A DNA stretch of 64,000 nucleotides. Origin: Lachnoclostridium sp. (GTDB taxonomy: Bacteria; Bacillota_A; Clostridia; Lachnospirales; Lachnospiraceae). Below are positions 40,811 to 49,670 of this stretch, piece by piece. Made by a program: the position numbers and the translations under genes. The first letter of the stretch is position 1. Each line of letters opens with the position of its first letter. The notes under the pieces were generated by a model. That model was not told the origin of the DNA and searched no databases. It worked only from the letters and a program-made list of their open reading frames with translations. The stretch lies in the NCBI GenBank assembly GCA_015057755.1, contig SVDR01000002.1, positions 10,103 to 74,102 of the forward strand, given 5' to 3'.

Positions 40811-42331
40811 TTAAGCGCCTCCTTTCAGTCTCTTGACAACCTTCTTCGCCACAGTATCTCCCATGATGTATGCACAGCTGTAGCCATCGCCGCGGATATA
40901 GTGGCCGCCGCAGAAGCTGAGTCCCGGAATTGCGTAATCGGCCTTCTCGCCGGCAATACGTGCCATCAGATTATCCCAGCCTGACAGTTTATAGCCGTAA
41001 ATGGTGCCCTCCGGGGTACCAAGATAACGTGCAAAGGTAACAGGAGTTGCCACACTGATTTCTTCGATATGAGGCATAATGGAGATGCCCAGAGTTCTCT
41101 CAGCATCTTCAATGTACTTCTTTGCAATCTCATTCTTGTATTTCTTATAATCCTGAGGAGTAAGATCTTTCGGAACATCGCTTCCAAAGATCGGCATCGT
41201 GAAGAACAGAGTGCAGGTTCCCTCCGGAGAAGAATCCGGAATTACATTGTTCAGACAGTTGACAATATACAATCCATCCTCGGCGCGGGTATTGTACTGA
41301 GTTCTTGGATCCGGATGTCCCATAATAAACACAGTATAATCCTCCAGACCAAGTTCCTCCTTGGTGCAGTCCAGTCCCAGGTAGATGGTGGCTACAGAAA
41401 TACCGAATTCACGGGCATTGGCAAGCTTCAGGTTCTGCTCTGGGATTTTATCCAGCTCACTCATATTGAAAACATTGTGAGGAATGACATTGGAAATAAC
41501 CTCTTTGGCATAGAGTTTTTCACCGTTTGCCACTACACCGGCCACGCTTCCGTCTTCATTGTATAAAAACTCGGTAACTTCGCTGTTGTACCAAACCTCA
41601 CCACCGTGCTTCTGAATCACATCGATGAGAGAAAGAGACAGCTCGTGGCTGCGGTGCTTCGGCATGGCCGCGCCGTCTACCATATAGCCGTAGAGCATGT
41701 TTAAAAAGTGCATACAGTTCAGCTCATCGGTCGGAACACCCAGGTAACCCCAATAGGTGTTAATGATATTCTGAGCCTTCTTCGGGATACCCATGGCGGT
41801 CATAACTTCTTCTACACTATGTCCTGCAACACGCATAAAATCACTATGCTTGAGCAGCATGGTCAGGCCCTTCGGTTGGCCCTTCATCTCGTAAATATAA
41901 TCGATGGCAGCATCAACCTTTTTCTTCAGCATAACAAAATCTTTTACATTTTTACGACAGCCTGGAACCGCTGCATCCACACTGTCACAAAAACCTTCTA
42001 TGCCTGCGCTGAGACGTACATCATATCCGTCCTTACCCTTGACGATGGCACGGAACAGATGACCGGTCTCGTAGCACCAGTTTGGTTTTGCGCCCAGATC
42101 ATCAAATACCTTATAGACCTGGTCAGGTTTGTTGGCAGTACCTACACTGCACAGTTCGTGGAGAGAAGGCTCAAATTCAAAACGTCCTCTCTTAAAACTG
42201 GTGGCACAGCCACCAGGAATGTTGTGTTTTTCCAGCAGTAAAGTCGTCAGACCTGCTCTTGCGGTATTCGCAGCCGCAGCCAGACCACCGTTGCCTGCAC
42301 CCACAACAATTACATCGAATTGCTTTTTCAT
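40811..42331 (-). CDS. Phytoene desaturase/isomerase-like FAD oxidoreductase
   Basis: 506 residues from the ATG at 42331, set by AAAGGAGG 6 bases upstream. The N-terminal dinucleotide fold DVIVVGAGNGGLAAAANTAR and the LLEKHNIPGGC segment match the COG1233 family (phytoene desaturase, carotenoid isomerase, retinol saturase). The C-terminal FAD segment reads CGGHYIRGDGYSCAYIMGD. The family saturates, desaturates or isomerises conjugated double bonds. No carotenoid synthesis genes occur nearby, and coupling to a flavin/[2Fe-2S] reductase suggests reduction of an unsaturated substrate. That substrate is not predictable. Confidence 0.85.
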   Translation of the reverse strand: MKKQFDVIVVGAGNGGLAAAANTARAGLTTLLLEKHNIPGGCATSFKRGRFEFEPSLHELCSVGTANKPDQVYKVFDDLGAKPNWCYETGHLFRAIVKGKDGYDVRLSAGIEGFCDSVDAAVPGCRKNVKDFVMLKKKVDAAIDYIYEMKGQPKGLTMLLKHSDFMRVAGHSVEEVMTAMGIPKKAQNIINTYWGYLGVPTDELNCMHFLNMLYGYMVDGAAMPKHRSHELSLSLIDVIQKHGGEVWYNSEVTEFLYNEDGSVAGVVANGEKLYAKEVISNVIPHNVFNMSELDKIPEQNLKLANAREFGISVATIYLGLDCTKEELGLEDYTVFIMGHPDPRTQYNTRAEDGLYIVNCLNNVIPDSSPEGTCTLFFTMPIFGSDVPKDLTPQDYKKYKNEIAKKYIEDAERTLGISIMPHIEEISVATPVTFARYLGTPEGTIYGYKLSGWDNLMARIAGEKADYAIPGLSFCGGHYIRGDGYSCAYIMGDTVAKKVVKRLKGGA

Positions 42332-42410
42332 AGATTTCCTCCTTTCGGGGATCACATCCGTATTATGATATCTTCATCATATCATGACTCTGCCTTTGCC
42401 CGCAACATAC

Positions 42411-42441
42411 AAAAATCACAATCCGTAAAGAACTGTGATTT
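42411..42441 (-). terminator. Terminator of the first DegV gene
   Basis: AAATCACA pairs with TGTGATTT (42413-42420 with 42434-42441), followed by TTTTTG on the minus strand. Confidence 0.65.
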
Positions 42442-42452
42442 CAGACTTTCCT

Positions 42453-43280
42453 TTATTTTCTCTTTACATAAATATATCCAAATGCATTCGGGCCCCAGTG
42501 GCACGCAATGGATGGAATCAGGTTGTCATACACTTTTACCATCGCCTGAATCTCCGGCGGAGACATCCGGATCACCTGGTCTACGTTGTCTTTGTTATAA
42601 GTATAGGAAGCAATGATACCGTACTCCGGATCGCATTTATCTGCCTCTGCCATCTCTACAATCTGTTTCATGGCCTGCTTCAGTCCACGTTTTTTCACTA
42701 AAACCGTAACTTTGCTTTCCACAAATCCGATAACCGGTTTAATGGAAAGTACGGTTCCCAGCATCCAAGACAGTCTGGACAGGCGGCCTCCGGCCAGAAG
42801 ATAGTCTAATGTTTCCGGAATTGCGGCTGTTACGATCCGCGGAACCAGAGCATTCAGCTTCTCGACAATGACTTCCATTGGTTCATTTTCATATTTTCTT
42901 GCCTCTTCTACGAGGAAACGAACGCCTCCGACTGCCATCTGGGAGTCGAAAACAGTAACTTTTTCATTTTCCGCAAACAGCATCTTTAATGTCTGGATTG
43001 TTCCGGAGATTCCGGAAGAGATCGTGATGATCAGCACTTCATCTCCCTGAGCGGTATAACCTTCCACCAGTGCCTGGGCATCCTCTAAAGACGGGAGTGA
43101 AGTCTTGGGAAACTCATTCAGATTGATAAGACGGTTGTAAAATTCGTCCACACTCAAGTCTACACCGTCCAGAAATGCGTCTTCTCCCATCTGAACGCGC
43201 AGCGGTAAAATGTCCACATTGTATGCTTCACGCTCATCCTGTTTGATACTGCTTCCTGAATCTACTACTATTCTTAACAT
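42453..43280 (-). CDS. DegV family fatty-acid-binding protein
   Basis: 275 residues. DegV/FakB proteins bind a fatty acid and, in the studied cases, present it to FakA kinase. Seen here: IVVDSGSSIK at the start, PKTSLPS (fatty-acid carboxylate contact), ITISSGISGTIQ and VVDSQ-like VFDSQMAVGG. No FakA is nearby. It has a TATAAT-type promoter near 43325 that is divergent from the alcohol dehydrogenase gene. Confidence 0.9.
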   Translation of the reverse strand: MLRIVVDSGSSIKQDEREAYNVDILPLRVQMGEDAFLDGVDLSVDEFYNRLINLNEFPKTSLPSLEDAQALVEGYTAQGDEVLIITISSGISGTIQTLKMLFAENEKVTVFDSQMAVGGVRFLVEEARKYENEPMEVIVEKLNALVPRIVTAAIPETLDYLLAGGRLSRLSWMLGTVLSIKPVIGFVESKVTVLVKKRGLKQAMKQIVEMAEADKCDPEYGIIASYTYNKDNVDQVIRMSPPEIQAMVKVYDNLIPSIACHWGPNAFGYIYVKRK

Positions 43281-43434
43281 ATTTCACCTTCTCTCATAGT
43301 TTTTATTACTTTGTCATGCGGTTCATTATAACACATTCCTGTCATAAAAGAAACTTCTTTCTATATCCTTTTTCGCAGCCATATGGTAAAATAACAGTTA
43401 GGATTCCTAAGTAACATTTATATAAGGAGGCAAC

Positions 43435-44601
43435 ATGAAAGATTTTATCTATAACATTCCGACGAAAGTTTATTTTGGTAAGGACCAGTTCTGTCATTTG
43501 GGCGAAGAGCTTGCAAAGTATGGCAAGCGCGTTCTGATCACTTACGGAGGCGGTTCCATTAAGAAGACCGGACTCTACGATAAAGCGATTACAGAGATCG
43601 AAAAAGCTGGGCTGGAAGTTTTTGAACTCAGCGGTATTGAGCCGAACCCGCGTATCGGTTCTGTCCGCAAGGGTGCGCAGATGTGTAAGGAGCATGATAT
43701 TGACGTTCTTCTTGCGATCGGCGGCGGTTCTACGATCGACGCGACTAAATGGATCGCTGCAGGTGCGTGCGTGGATCACGATCCGTGGGATTTCTTTGTA
43801 AAAGGCGCAGTTGTTGAGAAAGCTCTTCCGATCGTTACGATCCTGACTCTGGCAGCTACCGGTTCTGAGATGAACTTTGGCGGCGTTATCTCCAATCCGG
43901 AGACTCAGGACAAGCTGGCTGCTTCTTCGCAGCTTCTGTTCCCGAAGGCTTCCTTCCTGAATCCGGAAGTTACTTACACAGTAAGCAAATATCAGACCGC
44001 ATGCGGTTCTGCAGATATTCTCTCCCATATTTTCGAAATTTATTTCAATGCTGAGGGAAGCATGTTTATGCTGGACTCCCTTATGGAAGGTCTGATGAAA
44101 ACAGTGATCAAATATGCTCCGATCGCGATCGCAGAGCCGGAAAACTACGAGGCGAGAGCGAATCTGATGTGGGCTTCCAGCTGGGGTATCAGCGGTCTGA
44201 TCCGTTCCGTACAGACTTGCGCATGGAGCTGCCATCCGATGGAGCACGAGCTGTCTGCCGTTTATGACATTACCCATGGTCTCGGTCTTGCGATCCTTAC
44301 ACCAAGATGGATGAAATATTGTCTCGATGAGGGCAATGTGGACCGCTACGTGAAGCTCGGTGTAAATGTATTCGGTATCGACGCTTCCCTTCCGCCAATG
44401 GAAATTGCAGAAAAAGCCATCGACGCAACAGCAGACTTCTTATTTAATCAGCTGCACCTGGATGATACGTTTACAAAAGTTGGTATCAAGGAAGAAGATT
44501 TCGATATCATGGCGAAGAAAGCCTGCAGAAAGGGCTGCATCGCAGGATTTAAGACTCTGTATGCAGAGGATGTGAAGAAGATTTACGAGATGTGCCTGTA
44601 A
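43435..44601 (+). CDS. Iron-containing alcohol dehydrogenase (butanol dehydrogenase-like)
   Basis: 388 residues of the group III Fe-dependent alcohol dehydrogenase family, BdhA-like. NAD(P) site YGGGSIKKTG and AIGGGSTIDATKW; metal ligands D194 and H198 (ADILSH), H267 (CHPMEH) and H281 (DITHGLG) are all in place. It would reduce an aldehyde to an alcohol at the end of fermentation. AAGGAGG precedes the ATG by about 6 bases. The 311-residue frame on the opposite strand is a shadow. Confidence 0.95.
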   Translation: MKDFIYNIPTKVYFGKDQFCHLGEELAKYGKRVLITYGGGSIKKTGLYDKAITEIEKAGLEVFELSGIEPNPRIGSVRKGAQMCKEHDIDVLLAIGGGSTIDATKWIAAGACVDHDPWDFFVKGAVVEKALPIVTILTLAATGSEMNFGGVISNPETQDKLAASSQLLFPKASFLNPEVTYTVSKYQTACGSADILSHIFEIYFNAEGSMFMLDSLMEGLMKTVIKYAPIAIAEPENYEARANLMWASSWGISGLIRSVQTCAWSCHPMEHELSAVYDITHGLGLAILTPRWMKYCLDEGNVDRYVKLGVNVFGIDASLPPMEIAEKAIDATADFLFNQLHLDDTFTKVGIKEEDFDIMAKKACRKGCIAGFKTLYAEDVKKIYEMCL

Positions 44602-44604
44602 GGT

Positions 44605-44840
44605 GTGGAGTTCATTGAGTAAATAAAATAGCATATCTGTAGAAAAACCATACTATCTCCAAAAACGGTTGACTACCTTTGCTTCGATGCGATTTTATCC
44701 GACTGTAGTCGGTCGCGATAAGAGCGTTTGCGACCTTTGTACAGTCGAAAATCTTTCGAAGCACAGTCGTCCAACCTATCATTGGAGATATGTATGGTTT
44801 TTCTAGCAGATACTATATTTATTTACCAATCGAAATCCAC
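44605..44840. repeat. Large palindromic element 1
   Basis: The whole 236 bp folds back on itself about a centre near 44722. Outer arms GTGGAGTTC/GAAATCCAC, then AAAATAGCATATCTG with its complement, TAGAAAAACCATAC with GTATGGTTTTTCTA, CTTCGATGCGATTTT with AAAATCTTTCGAAG, CGACTGTA with TACAGTCG and inner GGTCGC with GCGACC. It begins 3 bases after the dehydrogenase stop codon. Possible terminator, foldback mobile element or structured RNA. Confidence 0.8.
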
Positions 44841-44892
44841 TTTAAGAATAGAACTTCTTTCGGTAAGTACCTTGACGATTGTGCAACTGCAT

Positions 44893-45097
44893 GTGGATGT
44901 AATTAAGGAAACTTGGATATAAAAGTCCCAGGCTGACAGGTGTTTTTCAAAAAGGACCATAGAATTTCGTCGGTACTTGGCGCTGTTCTTTAGCGTCTTA
45001 GTACCGTTACGCAATTCTCTGAGCGAAAGCGTGTCCGCTTGAAAATTCCTGTCAAACTGGGACTTTTCTGATATCAAGTTAACTCAATTAAATCCAC
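44893..45097. repeat. Large palindromic element 2, overlapping a gene end
   Basis: About 205 bp. GTGGATGTAATT at the left end matches the complement of AATTAAATCCAC at the right; inside are AAAAGTCCCAGGCTGACAGG with CCTGTCAAACTGGGACTTTT, AGAATTTCGT with ACGCAATTCT, and GGTACT with AGTACC. Ends resemble those of element 1 (GTGGA-TT-ATTG-type). The right arm overlaps the last codons and stop of the deiminase gene. The 44841-44892 spacer shows nothing else. Confidence 0.78.
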
Positions 45098-45878
45098 TCT
45101 TCATCGCCGCAAATCTCAGCGACAGACAACTCAGCCCACCGTCAATTTTTCTAAATTCCGACGTATCCACAAGGATCACTTCATATCCCATTTCTTTTAC
45201 GATTTTTTCTACAGTCGGATATCCGGCAGGAACAAGGACTTTATCGTTGACCCAGATGCAGTTTGCCGCATATGCTTCCTCTTCCGGAATTTCGTGCTTG
45301 ATATAAGATGCAAACTCTGGTTTGTCGATGAATTCTCCGGAAACCAGCATATGGTTATTTTCCAGATAGTTCACTCCTGTTTTTAAATGGAGCACTTTCT
45401 CTAACGGAACTTCGATCACTTTGTAACCGTATTTTCCAAGGATTTCCGCAAACTGTCTGATTCCCTCTTCGTTGGTTCTTGCAGATTTTCCAATGTAGAA
45501 GGTGTCGCCAACCATCATTACATCTCCGCCTTCCATGGTTCCCGGAGCCTTGATGTACTCGATGCATTCTTCCGGATAGAACTGTTTGATGATTGGGATC
45601 ATGGACTCAGTCTCTTTCGTTCTGGTGGCTGCGCCCGGATTGGAAATGACTGCACACTTTTTGGTCAGAACCGCTGTATCTTCCACAAAACAGCTGTCCG
45701 GGAAGTTTTCATCAGCCGGAAGTACCGTTACTTCCACTCCGCACTGTTTTAATGCTTCGATATAATTTGCATGCTGCTGCAATGCCTTCTCGTAATCCGG
45801 CTTACCAAGCTCCGGTGCAGAAGTAATGCCTTCTGTTACAGCCTTACACGGAGTTTTTACAATGATATTTTTAAACAT
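45084..45878 (-). CDS. DDAH/arginine-deiminase-superfamily hydrolase
   Basis: 264 residues of the dimethylarginine dimethylaminohydrolase (DDAH)/amidinotransferase group. FPDSCFVEDTAV near the start, GTMEGGDVM, the catalytic His in VLHLKTGVN (about 163) and the nucleophile C251 in GGLSCLSLRF are present. DDAH releases citrulline and a methylamine from methylarginines; some relatives act on arginine or ornithine derivatives. It is 26 bases after an amino-acid permease gene in an operon with an ArgR-like operator, so an arginine-type substrate is likely. Its last residues (GFN) and stop codon lie within palindromic element 2. Confidence 0.88.
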   Translation of the reverse strand: MFKNIIVKTPCKAVTEGITSAPELGKPDYEKALQQHANYIEALKQCGVEVTVLPADENFPDSCFVEDTAVLTKKCAVISNPGAATRTKETESMIPIIKQFYPEECIEYIKAPGTMEGGDVMMVGDTFYIGKSARTNEEGIRQFAEILGKYGYKVIEVPLEKVLHLKTGVNYLENNHMLVSGEFIDKPEFASYIKHEIPEEEAYAANCIWVNDKVLVPAGYPTVEKIVKEMGYEVILVDTSEFRKIDGGLSCLSLRFAAMKSGFN

Positions 45879-45904
45879 ATGTTTCTCTCCCTTGTTCTTC
45901 GATA

Positions 45905-46621
45905 TTATTCACCCATTGCTAACTTTTTCTCCCATTTGCCAACCAATGTGGTCAGACCGAATACTAAAACGAAATAAATCAATGCTACTGCGATCAATGG
46001 GAAATATGGCTGCATGGTACGGCTTCTTACAAGATCGCTGGCACGTGTCAGATCCACGACTGCGATCAAGCCGACGATGGAAGTCTCTTTGATAATTGCG
46101 ATCGCCTCATTGCAGAGGGCCGGCAGAATATTTTTCAGTGCCTGCGGAAGAACGATCATTTTCATGGTAACTACCCGATTCAGTCCGAGTGAACGTCCTG
46201 CTTCCATCTGTCCCGGATCCACGGACTGGATACCGGCACGGATCACTTCGGATACGTATGCGCCTGAGTTAAGACCAAATGCGATCGTTGCAATGACCAC
46301 TCCGTCTGAAATTCCCTGTAATACGATGAATGCCATGATCATCAGCTGAATCGCCAGCGGGGTTCCTCGAATGACTGCCACATAAACTGCCATTACTTTA
46401 TCGATGATCAAAACCATTACATTTCCAAAGGTCATTTTCTGGCGCAGATCACGGTGTGTGGCAATAAACCGGAAAACCGCGATCACGACACCGATCACAA
46501 TACCGATCAGTGCTGCTCCCAGCGTGATCGTAATCGTATTTCCGAGACCTTTTAAAAAGATCTTCCATCGGTCATCGACGATAAATGCTTTATTAAACTG
46601 AGATACAAAATTCTCAAACAT
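45905..46621 (-). CDS. Amino-acid ABC transporter permease
   Basis: 238 residues with five to six membrane segments and the polar amino-acid permease (HisM) pattern: LGNTITITLGAALIGI, VAVIRGTPLAIQLM, and the EAA loop VDPGQMEAGRSLGLNR. It follows the solute receptor by 69 bases and precedes the deiminase by 26. No ATPase gene is present in this operon or elsewhere in the window except the glycan exporter, so a shared or distant ATPase must drive it. Confidence 0.93.
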   Translation of the reverse strand: MFENFVSQFNKAFIVDDRWKIFLKGLGNTITITLGAALIGIVIGVVIAVFRFIATHRDLRQKMTFGNVMVLIIDKVMAVYVAVIRGTPLAIQLMIMAFIVLQGISDGVVIATIAFGLNSGAYVSEVIRAGIQSVDPGQMEAGRSLGLNRVVTMKMIVLPQALKNILPALCNEAIAIIKETSIVGLIAVVDLTRASDLVRSRTMQPYFPLIAVALIYFVLVFGLTTLVGKWEKKLAMGE

Positions 46622-46690
46622 AAATGCTGCCTCCTGATAATATTACAGCAGGATAAGACATTTGCCCCATCCTGCTGCGGATCTTCTTGC

Positions 46691-47530
46691 TTACTGCTCC
46701 AGTAATGCTGCCAATTCTTTATGTTTCTCGATGCTGGCTTCGATCGTTCCATCTTCTACCATCGGTTTGATCACTTCATTGATCGCTGCTACAAGCTCTG
46801 TATTTTTCTTATTGATCGCGATACCGTATTCCTCTTTTGTGCTGGAACCGTCTTCGTATTCTGCTAAGAAACATTTCAGACCGTCATTTACTGCACAGAA
46901 GTTCTGAGCCGGAAGAAGGTCGAGCATCACTGCATCTACGTCGCCTTTCTGAAGTGCGAGACAGCCTTCTGTCAGGTTCTTGTACTGAACAACCTCGGCA
47001 CCTGTATCTTTTAAGCAGCCGCCGGAAATTTCATCAGAAACGAGGAAATCTCCTGTTGTTCCAAGGTGTACCGCTGTCTTCTTTCCTGCCAGATCTTCAA
47101 TGGTCTGGATGGAATCGTCGTCTTCTGCAACGATGATGTACTGTGCAGATACGGTATATGGATCAGAGAATGCCATCTGCTCTTTTCTTTCGTCAGTAAT
47201 CGTCATAGCTGCGATGACGATATCTGCTTTTCCGTTGTCGAGGTACTGAGGAAGTGTATCGAATGCTGCGTTGATGATCTCAAGTTCTACTCCCCATGCA
47301 TCTGCGATCGCCTGTGCCAGATCGATATCAGAACCAACCGGTGTATCGGAATCTGCGATGTACTCGAACGGTGCCCACGCTGCATCCGTCGCCATTACAA
47401 GCTTGCCTGCTTTTTTAATATCTTCAACTGTTTTTCCTTTATCTGCGGAAGCTCCACAACCTGCCAGTGTCGCTGCCATCATAGTAAAACCAAGTGCTAA
47501 TGCCATAACTTTCTTCATGCTCTTTTTCAT
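46691..47530 (-). CDS. Amino-acid-type solute-binding lipoprotein
   Basis: 279 residues of the SBP_bac_3 family: lipobox LAGC (Cys near 26), then KLVMATDAAWAPFEYI, GSDIDLAQAIADAWG, IVIAAMTITDERKEQMAFS and the closing GYGIAINK-like EYGIAINKKN. It binds a polar amino acid outside the membrane. First gene of the receptor-permease-deiminase operon. The leader holds a consensus promoter and ArgR-like boxes; AAAGGAG precedes the ATG. Confidence 0.92.
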   Translation of the reverse strand: MKKSMKKVMALALGFTMMAATLAGCGASADKGKTVEDIKKAGKLVMATDAAWAPFEYIADSDTPVGSDIDLAQAIADAWGVELEIINAAFDTLPQYLDNGKADIVIAAMTITDERKEQMAFSDPYTVSAQYIIVAEDDDSIQTIEDLAGKKTAVHLGTTGDFLVSDEISGGCLKDTGAEVVQYKNLTEGCLALQKGDVDAVMLDLLPAQNFCAVNDGLKCFLAEYEDGSSTKEEYGIAINKKNTELVAAINEVIKPMVEDGTIEASIEKHKELAALLEQ

Positions 47531-47582
47531 AATTCTGTCTCCTTTACTGTCAATATTATGCAGCTCTTATGAGCCGATATAC

Positions 47583-47616
47583 AGAATATTTATTAGATGT
47601 TCTGTATTTATATGCA
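47583..47616 (-). promoter_or_regulatory. Tandem ArgR/AhrC-like boxes
   Basis: Minus strand TGCATATAAATACA (47603-47616) fits the ARG-box pattern of Firmicutes. A weaker box (AGAATATTTATTAG on the + strand, 47583-47596) lies 20 bp away centre to centre, close to the usual 21-bp spacing. Both sit just downstream of the -10, where repressor binding would block transcription. The binder is inferred. Confidence 0.45.
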
Positions 47617-47617
47617 G

Positions 47618-47646
47618 ATTATAGGACCGCTATGCATGTTTGTCAA
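47618..47646 (-). promoter_or_regulatory. Consensus promoter of the amino-acid transport/deiminase operon
   Basis: Minus strand: TTGACA (47641-47646), 17 bases, TATAAT (47618-47623), an exact match. Confidence 0.8.
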
Positions 47647-47670
47647 GCACTTTTTGTATTTTTATTCATT

Positions 47671-48579
47671 TTAATGTATATTACTCAAATCTGCTGCTGA
47701 TGCTCCGGCAAATGTCGTACTGTAGGATCCGGCTCTGCAGGCAAATCTGCATGCATCCGCAAGGCAGTCGCCTTTCAGGATCCGGCTGATAAATGCCGCA
47801 ACCGTGCAGTCTCCCGCGCCTGTGGTATCGACCACCTCGACGGGGATCGCAGGCGCCCATCCGCGTTCTGATCCGCCTGAATAATAGCACCCCAGTTCGC
47901 CGCATTTGATCACCACATTGGCTGCACCCAGTCGGTGAAATGCCTCTGCCGTATCCTCCGCTGTTTCTGTATCGGTCATGGAAAGCACATCGTACAGGCT
48001 AGGCAGGAAATAATCGATATACGGTAAAAATCTCCGGATTCCTTCCAGACCAAGGCCCAGTTTGTCGGATGCCAGATCCGCGAACACCAGAAGTCCTTTT
48101 GCCTTTGCTTCTTTCAGGTATTCCAGCAATCCTTCCGCCTCCCATTCAGGCATGGAAAACAGACTGGCAAGAGAAATCGCCTGACAGGTTTCCGGAATCT
48201 CATTTACGCTCGGAACATCCCACTTGCCAAGGGTGCTGTGCGCTCCCTGTACGGAAAATGTTCTGCGTTCACCGTCCTCACTTACCAGCACCATCGCAGT
48301 TCCGGTCACGCAGTCGTCCTTTTCTTTGACCAGACTGACATCCACCTGCATTCCTTTCAAAGTGCTGCGCAGAATCCTGCCGTTCATATCCTGTCCCACA
48401 CAGCAGACCAGCGCCGGTTCTGCGCCAAGCTGTGCCATGTACACACTCTGATTTACCGCATCGCCTCCCGGCAGAATACGGATATCAGAGATCCTTTGTT
48501 TTTCTTTCCACTCTTTTCTCTGGTCGATCGGATATCCCATGATATCCATGACCGCTGAACCAATACACAATACTTTCAT
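47671..48579 (-). CDS. PfkB-family carbohydrate or nucleoside kinase
   Basis: 302 residues of the ribokinase fold. N-terminal GSAVMDIMGYPID, GGDAVNQSVYMAQLGAEPAL and the C-terminal anion-hole/catalytic motif VDTTGAGDCTVAAFISR are present. It phosphorylates a sugar or nucleoside that cannot be named. It follows the amidase gene by 23 bases, probably co-transcribed. Confidence 0.9.
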   Translation of the reverse strand: MKVLCIGSAVMDIMGYPIDQRKEWKEKQRISDIRILPGGDAVNQSVYMAQLGAEPALVCCVGQDMNGRILRSTLKGMQVDVSLVKEKDDCVTGTAMVLVSEDGERRTFSVQGAHSTLGKWDVPSVNEIPETCQAISLASLFSMPEWEAEGLLEYLKEAKAKGLLVFADLASDKLGLGLEGIRRFLPYIDYFLPSLYDVLSMTDTETAEDTAEAFHRLGAANVVIKCGELGCYYSGGSERGWAPAIPVEVVDTTGAGDCTVAAFISRILKGDCLADACRFACRAGSYSTTFAGASAADLSNIH

Positions 48580-48602
48580 TTTCTGCTCCCAGTTGTTTCC
48601 TC

Positions 48603-49670
48603 TTATTGACTAAAAAATTTCTCAATTCCTGCGATCAGTCCATCTGCCAGCTTCTCCAGCGTCTCTGCAGAATGAGAAGAGGCTTTGTCTCCAAGTTCGA
48701 TGTCTACACTCGGAATCGTTGAATAGGAGGTCTGCGTCAGATCCATCTCCATGGCTCCGGAAGAAAAGATCTTGTTTCCTTTTTCACGAAGACCATCAAT
48801 CAGGCAGTCTCCCAGTCGATTGTGTGATTCCCAGTGGGAAGCTACCGGCTCCATCGCCCGATAGCCGGCATGATTCGGAACACTCATATAAAAACAGCCT
48901 TTATCCGTTGTGGTGGAATCCCAGTGAAGAGCCAGATGGCAATCCGCCAAATTATTTGCCAGCACGGTCCGCGCAACATTATCCAGCTGTACATCGTCCG
49001 TTTCACGGATCATCAGCACATCATATCCCTCCGCAAGCAGTTTATCGCGGAGAATTTTCGCCATTTTCAGCGTCACTTCGCTTTCCGGAGTTCCGTCGCT
49101 GAATGTCATTCCGGAAGATACTGCTATGGCTGTCGTCGCTCCTGCTGCAGTCGTTCCGCTTGTCACTTTTGCAGAACCATCCGGATGACAAAGCGTTTTC
49201 ACAGAGCTTCCGCCCTTCGTTCCGTGGCCTGCGTTCACACAGACTGTTTTTTCTTTTCTGACAGAAGCATTTGACTGATAAATAATCGCTTTTCCGCTGT
49301 TGATCTTCGAATTGGCAGCATACAGGTATTCCGGTTTGAGTTCTGCCGTTTCTGCCGCCCTTGCGTATACAGAGATCGGCTCCGCAGAAACTGTTTTCTT
49401 CGTATCAACGTTCTTCAGATATCGGGAAGCTACAAAACCTTCCACGCCGTCCACGGTCACTTTGCTCCATTCACCCAGATTTTCTGCACGCTCCAACACA
49501 GTTCCCCGCGGCAGCATACGGATCACATCGCCGTTCATGCTTGCACTGCTTCTAAAATTCAGGTTGCTGGCATCGACACGGACGGTATCTGCAAAGGAAG
49601 TCATTCCACTTCCAATAACTGCCAAAAGTCCTGCTAACAATATTATTTTTGTGAATTTAAATCGTCTCAA
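48603..49670 (-). CDS. SH3b-domain N-acetylmuramoyl-L-alanine amidase
   Basis: 355 residues: signal peptide (KIILLAGLLAVIGSGMTSFA), a bacterial SH3 domain (about 30-95; VDASNLNFRSSASMNGDVI, GFVASRYL), then an Amidase_3-type catalytic domain with NAGHGTKGG, LALHWDST and the closing VDIELGDKASSHSAET that provides the Glu. It cleaves the bond between muramic acid and the stem peptide. First gene of a two-gene operon with the PfkB kinase. Confidence 0.9.
   Translation of the reverse strand: MRRFKFTKIILLAGLLAVIGSGMTSFADTVRVDASNLNFRSSASMNGDVIRMLPRGTVLERAENLGEWSKVTVDGVEGFVASRYLKNVDTKKTVSAEPISVYARAAETAELKPEYLYAANSKINSGKAIIYQSNASVRKEKTVCVNAGHGTKGGSSVKTLCHPDGSAKVTSGTTAAGATTAIAVSSGMTFSDGTPESEVTLKMAKILRDKLLAEGYDVLMIRETDDVQLDNVARTVLANNLADCHLALHWDSTTTDKGCFYMSVPNHAGYRAMEPVASHWESHNRLGDCLIDGLREKGNKIFSSGAMEMDLTQTSYSTIPSVDIELGDKASSHSAETLEKLADGLIAGIEKFFSQ

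Noticed and set aside
43342..44277. 311-residue minus-strand frame
   Set aside because: Antisense to the alcohol dehydrogenase gene, whose catalytic residues are intact.
44605..45097. The two palindromes as a simple bidirectional terminator
   Set aside because: A terminator fits the position but does not explain over 200 bp of pairing in each or the shared ends; kept as repeat elements of unknown type.
45905..47530. Complete amino-acid ABC transporter
   Set aside because: No ATPase gene in the operon; the only ATPase in the window is the glycan exporter's.
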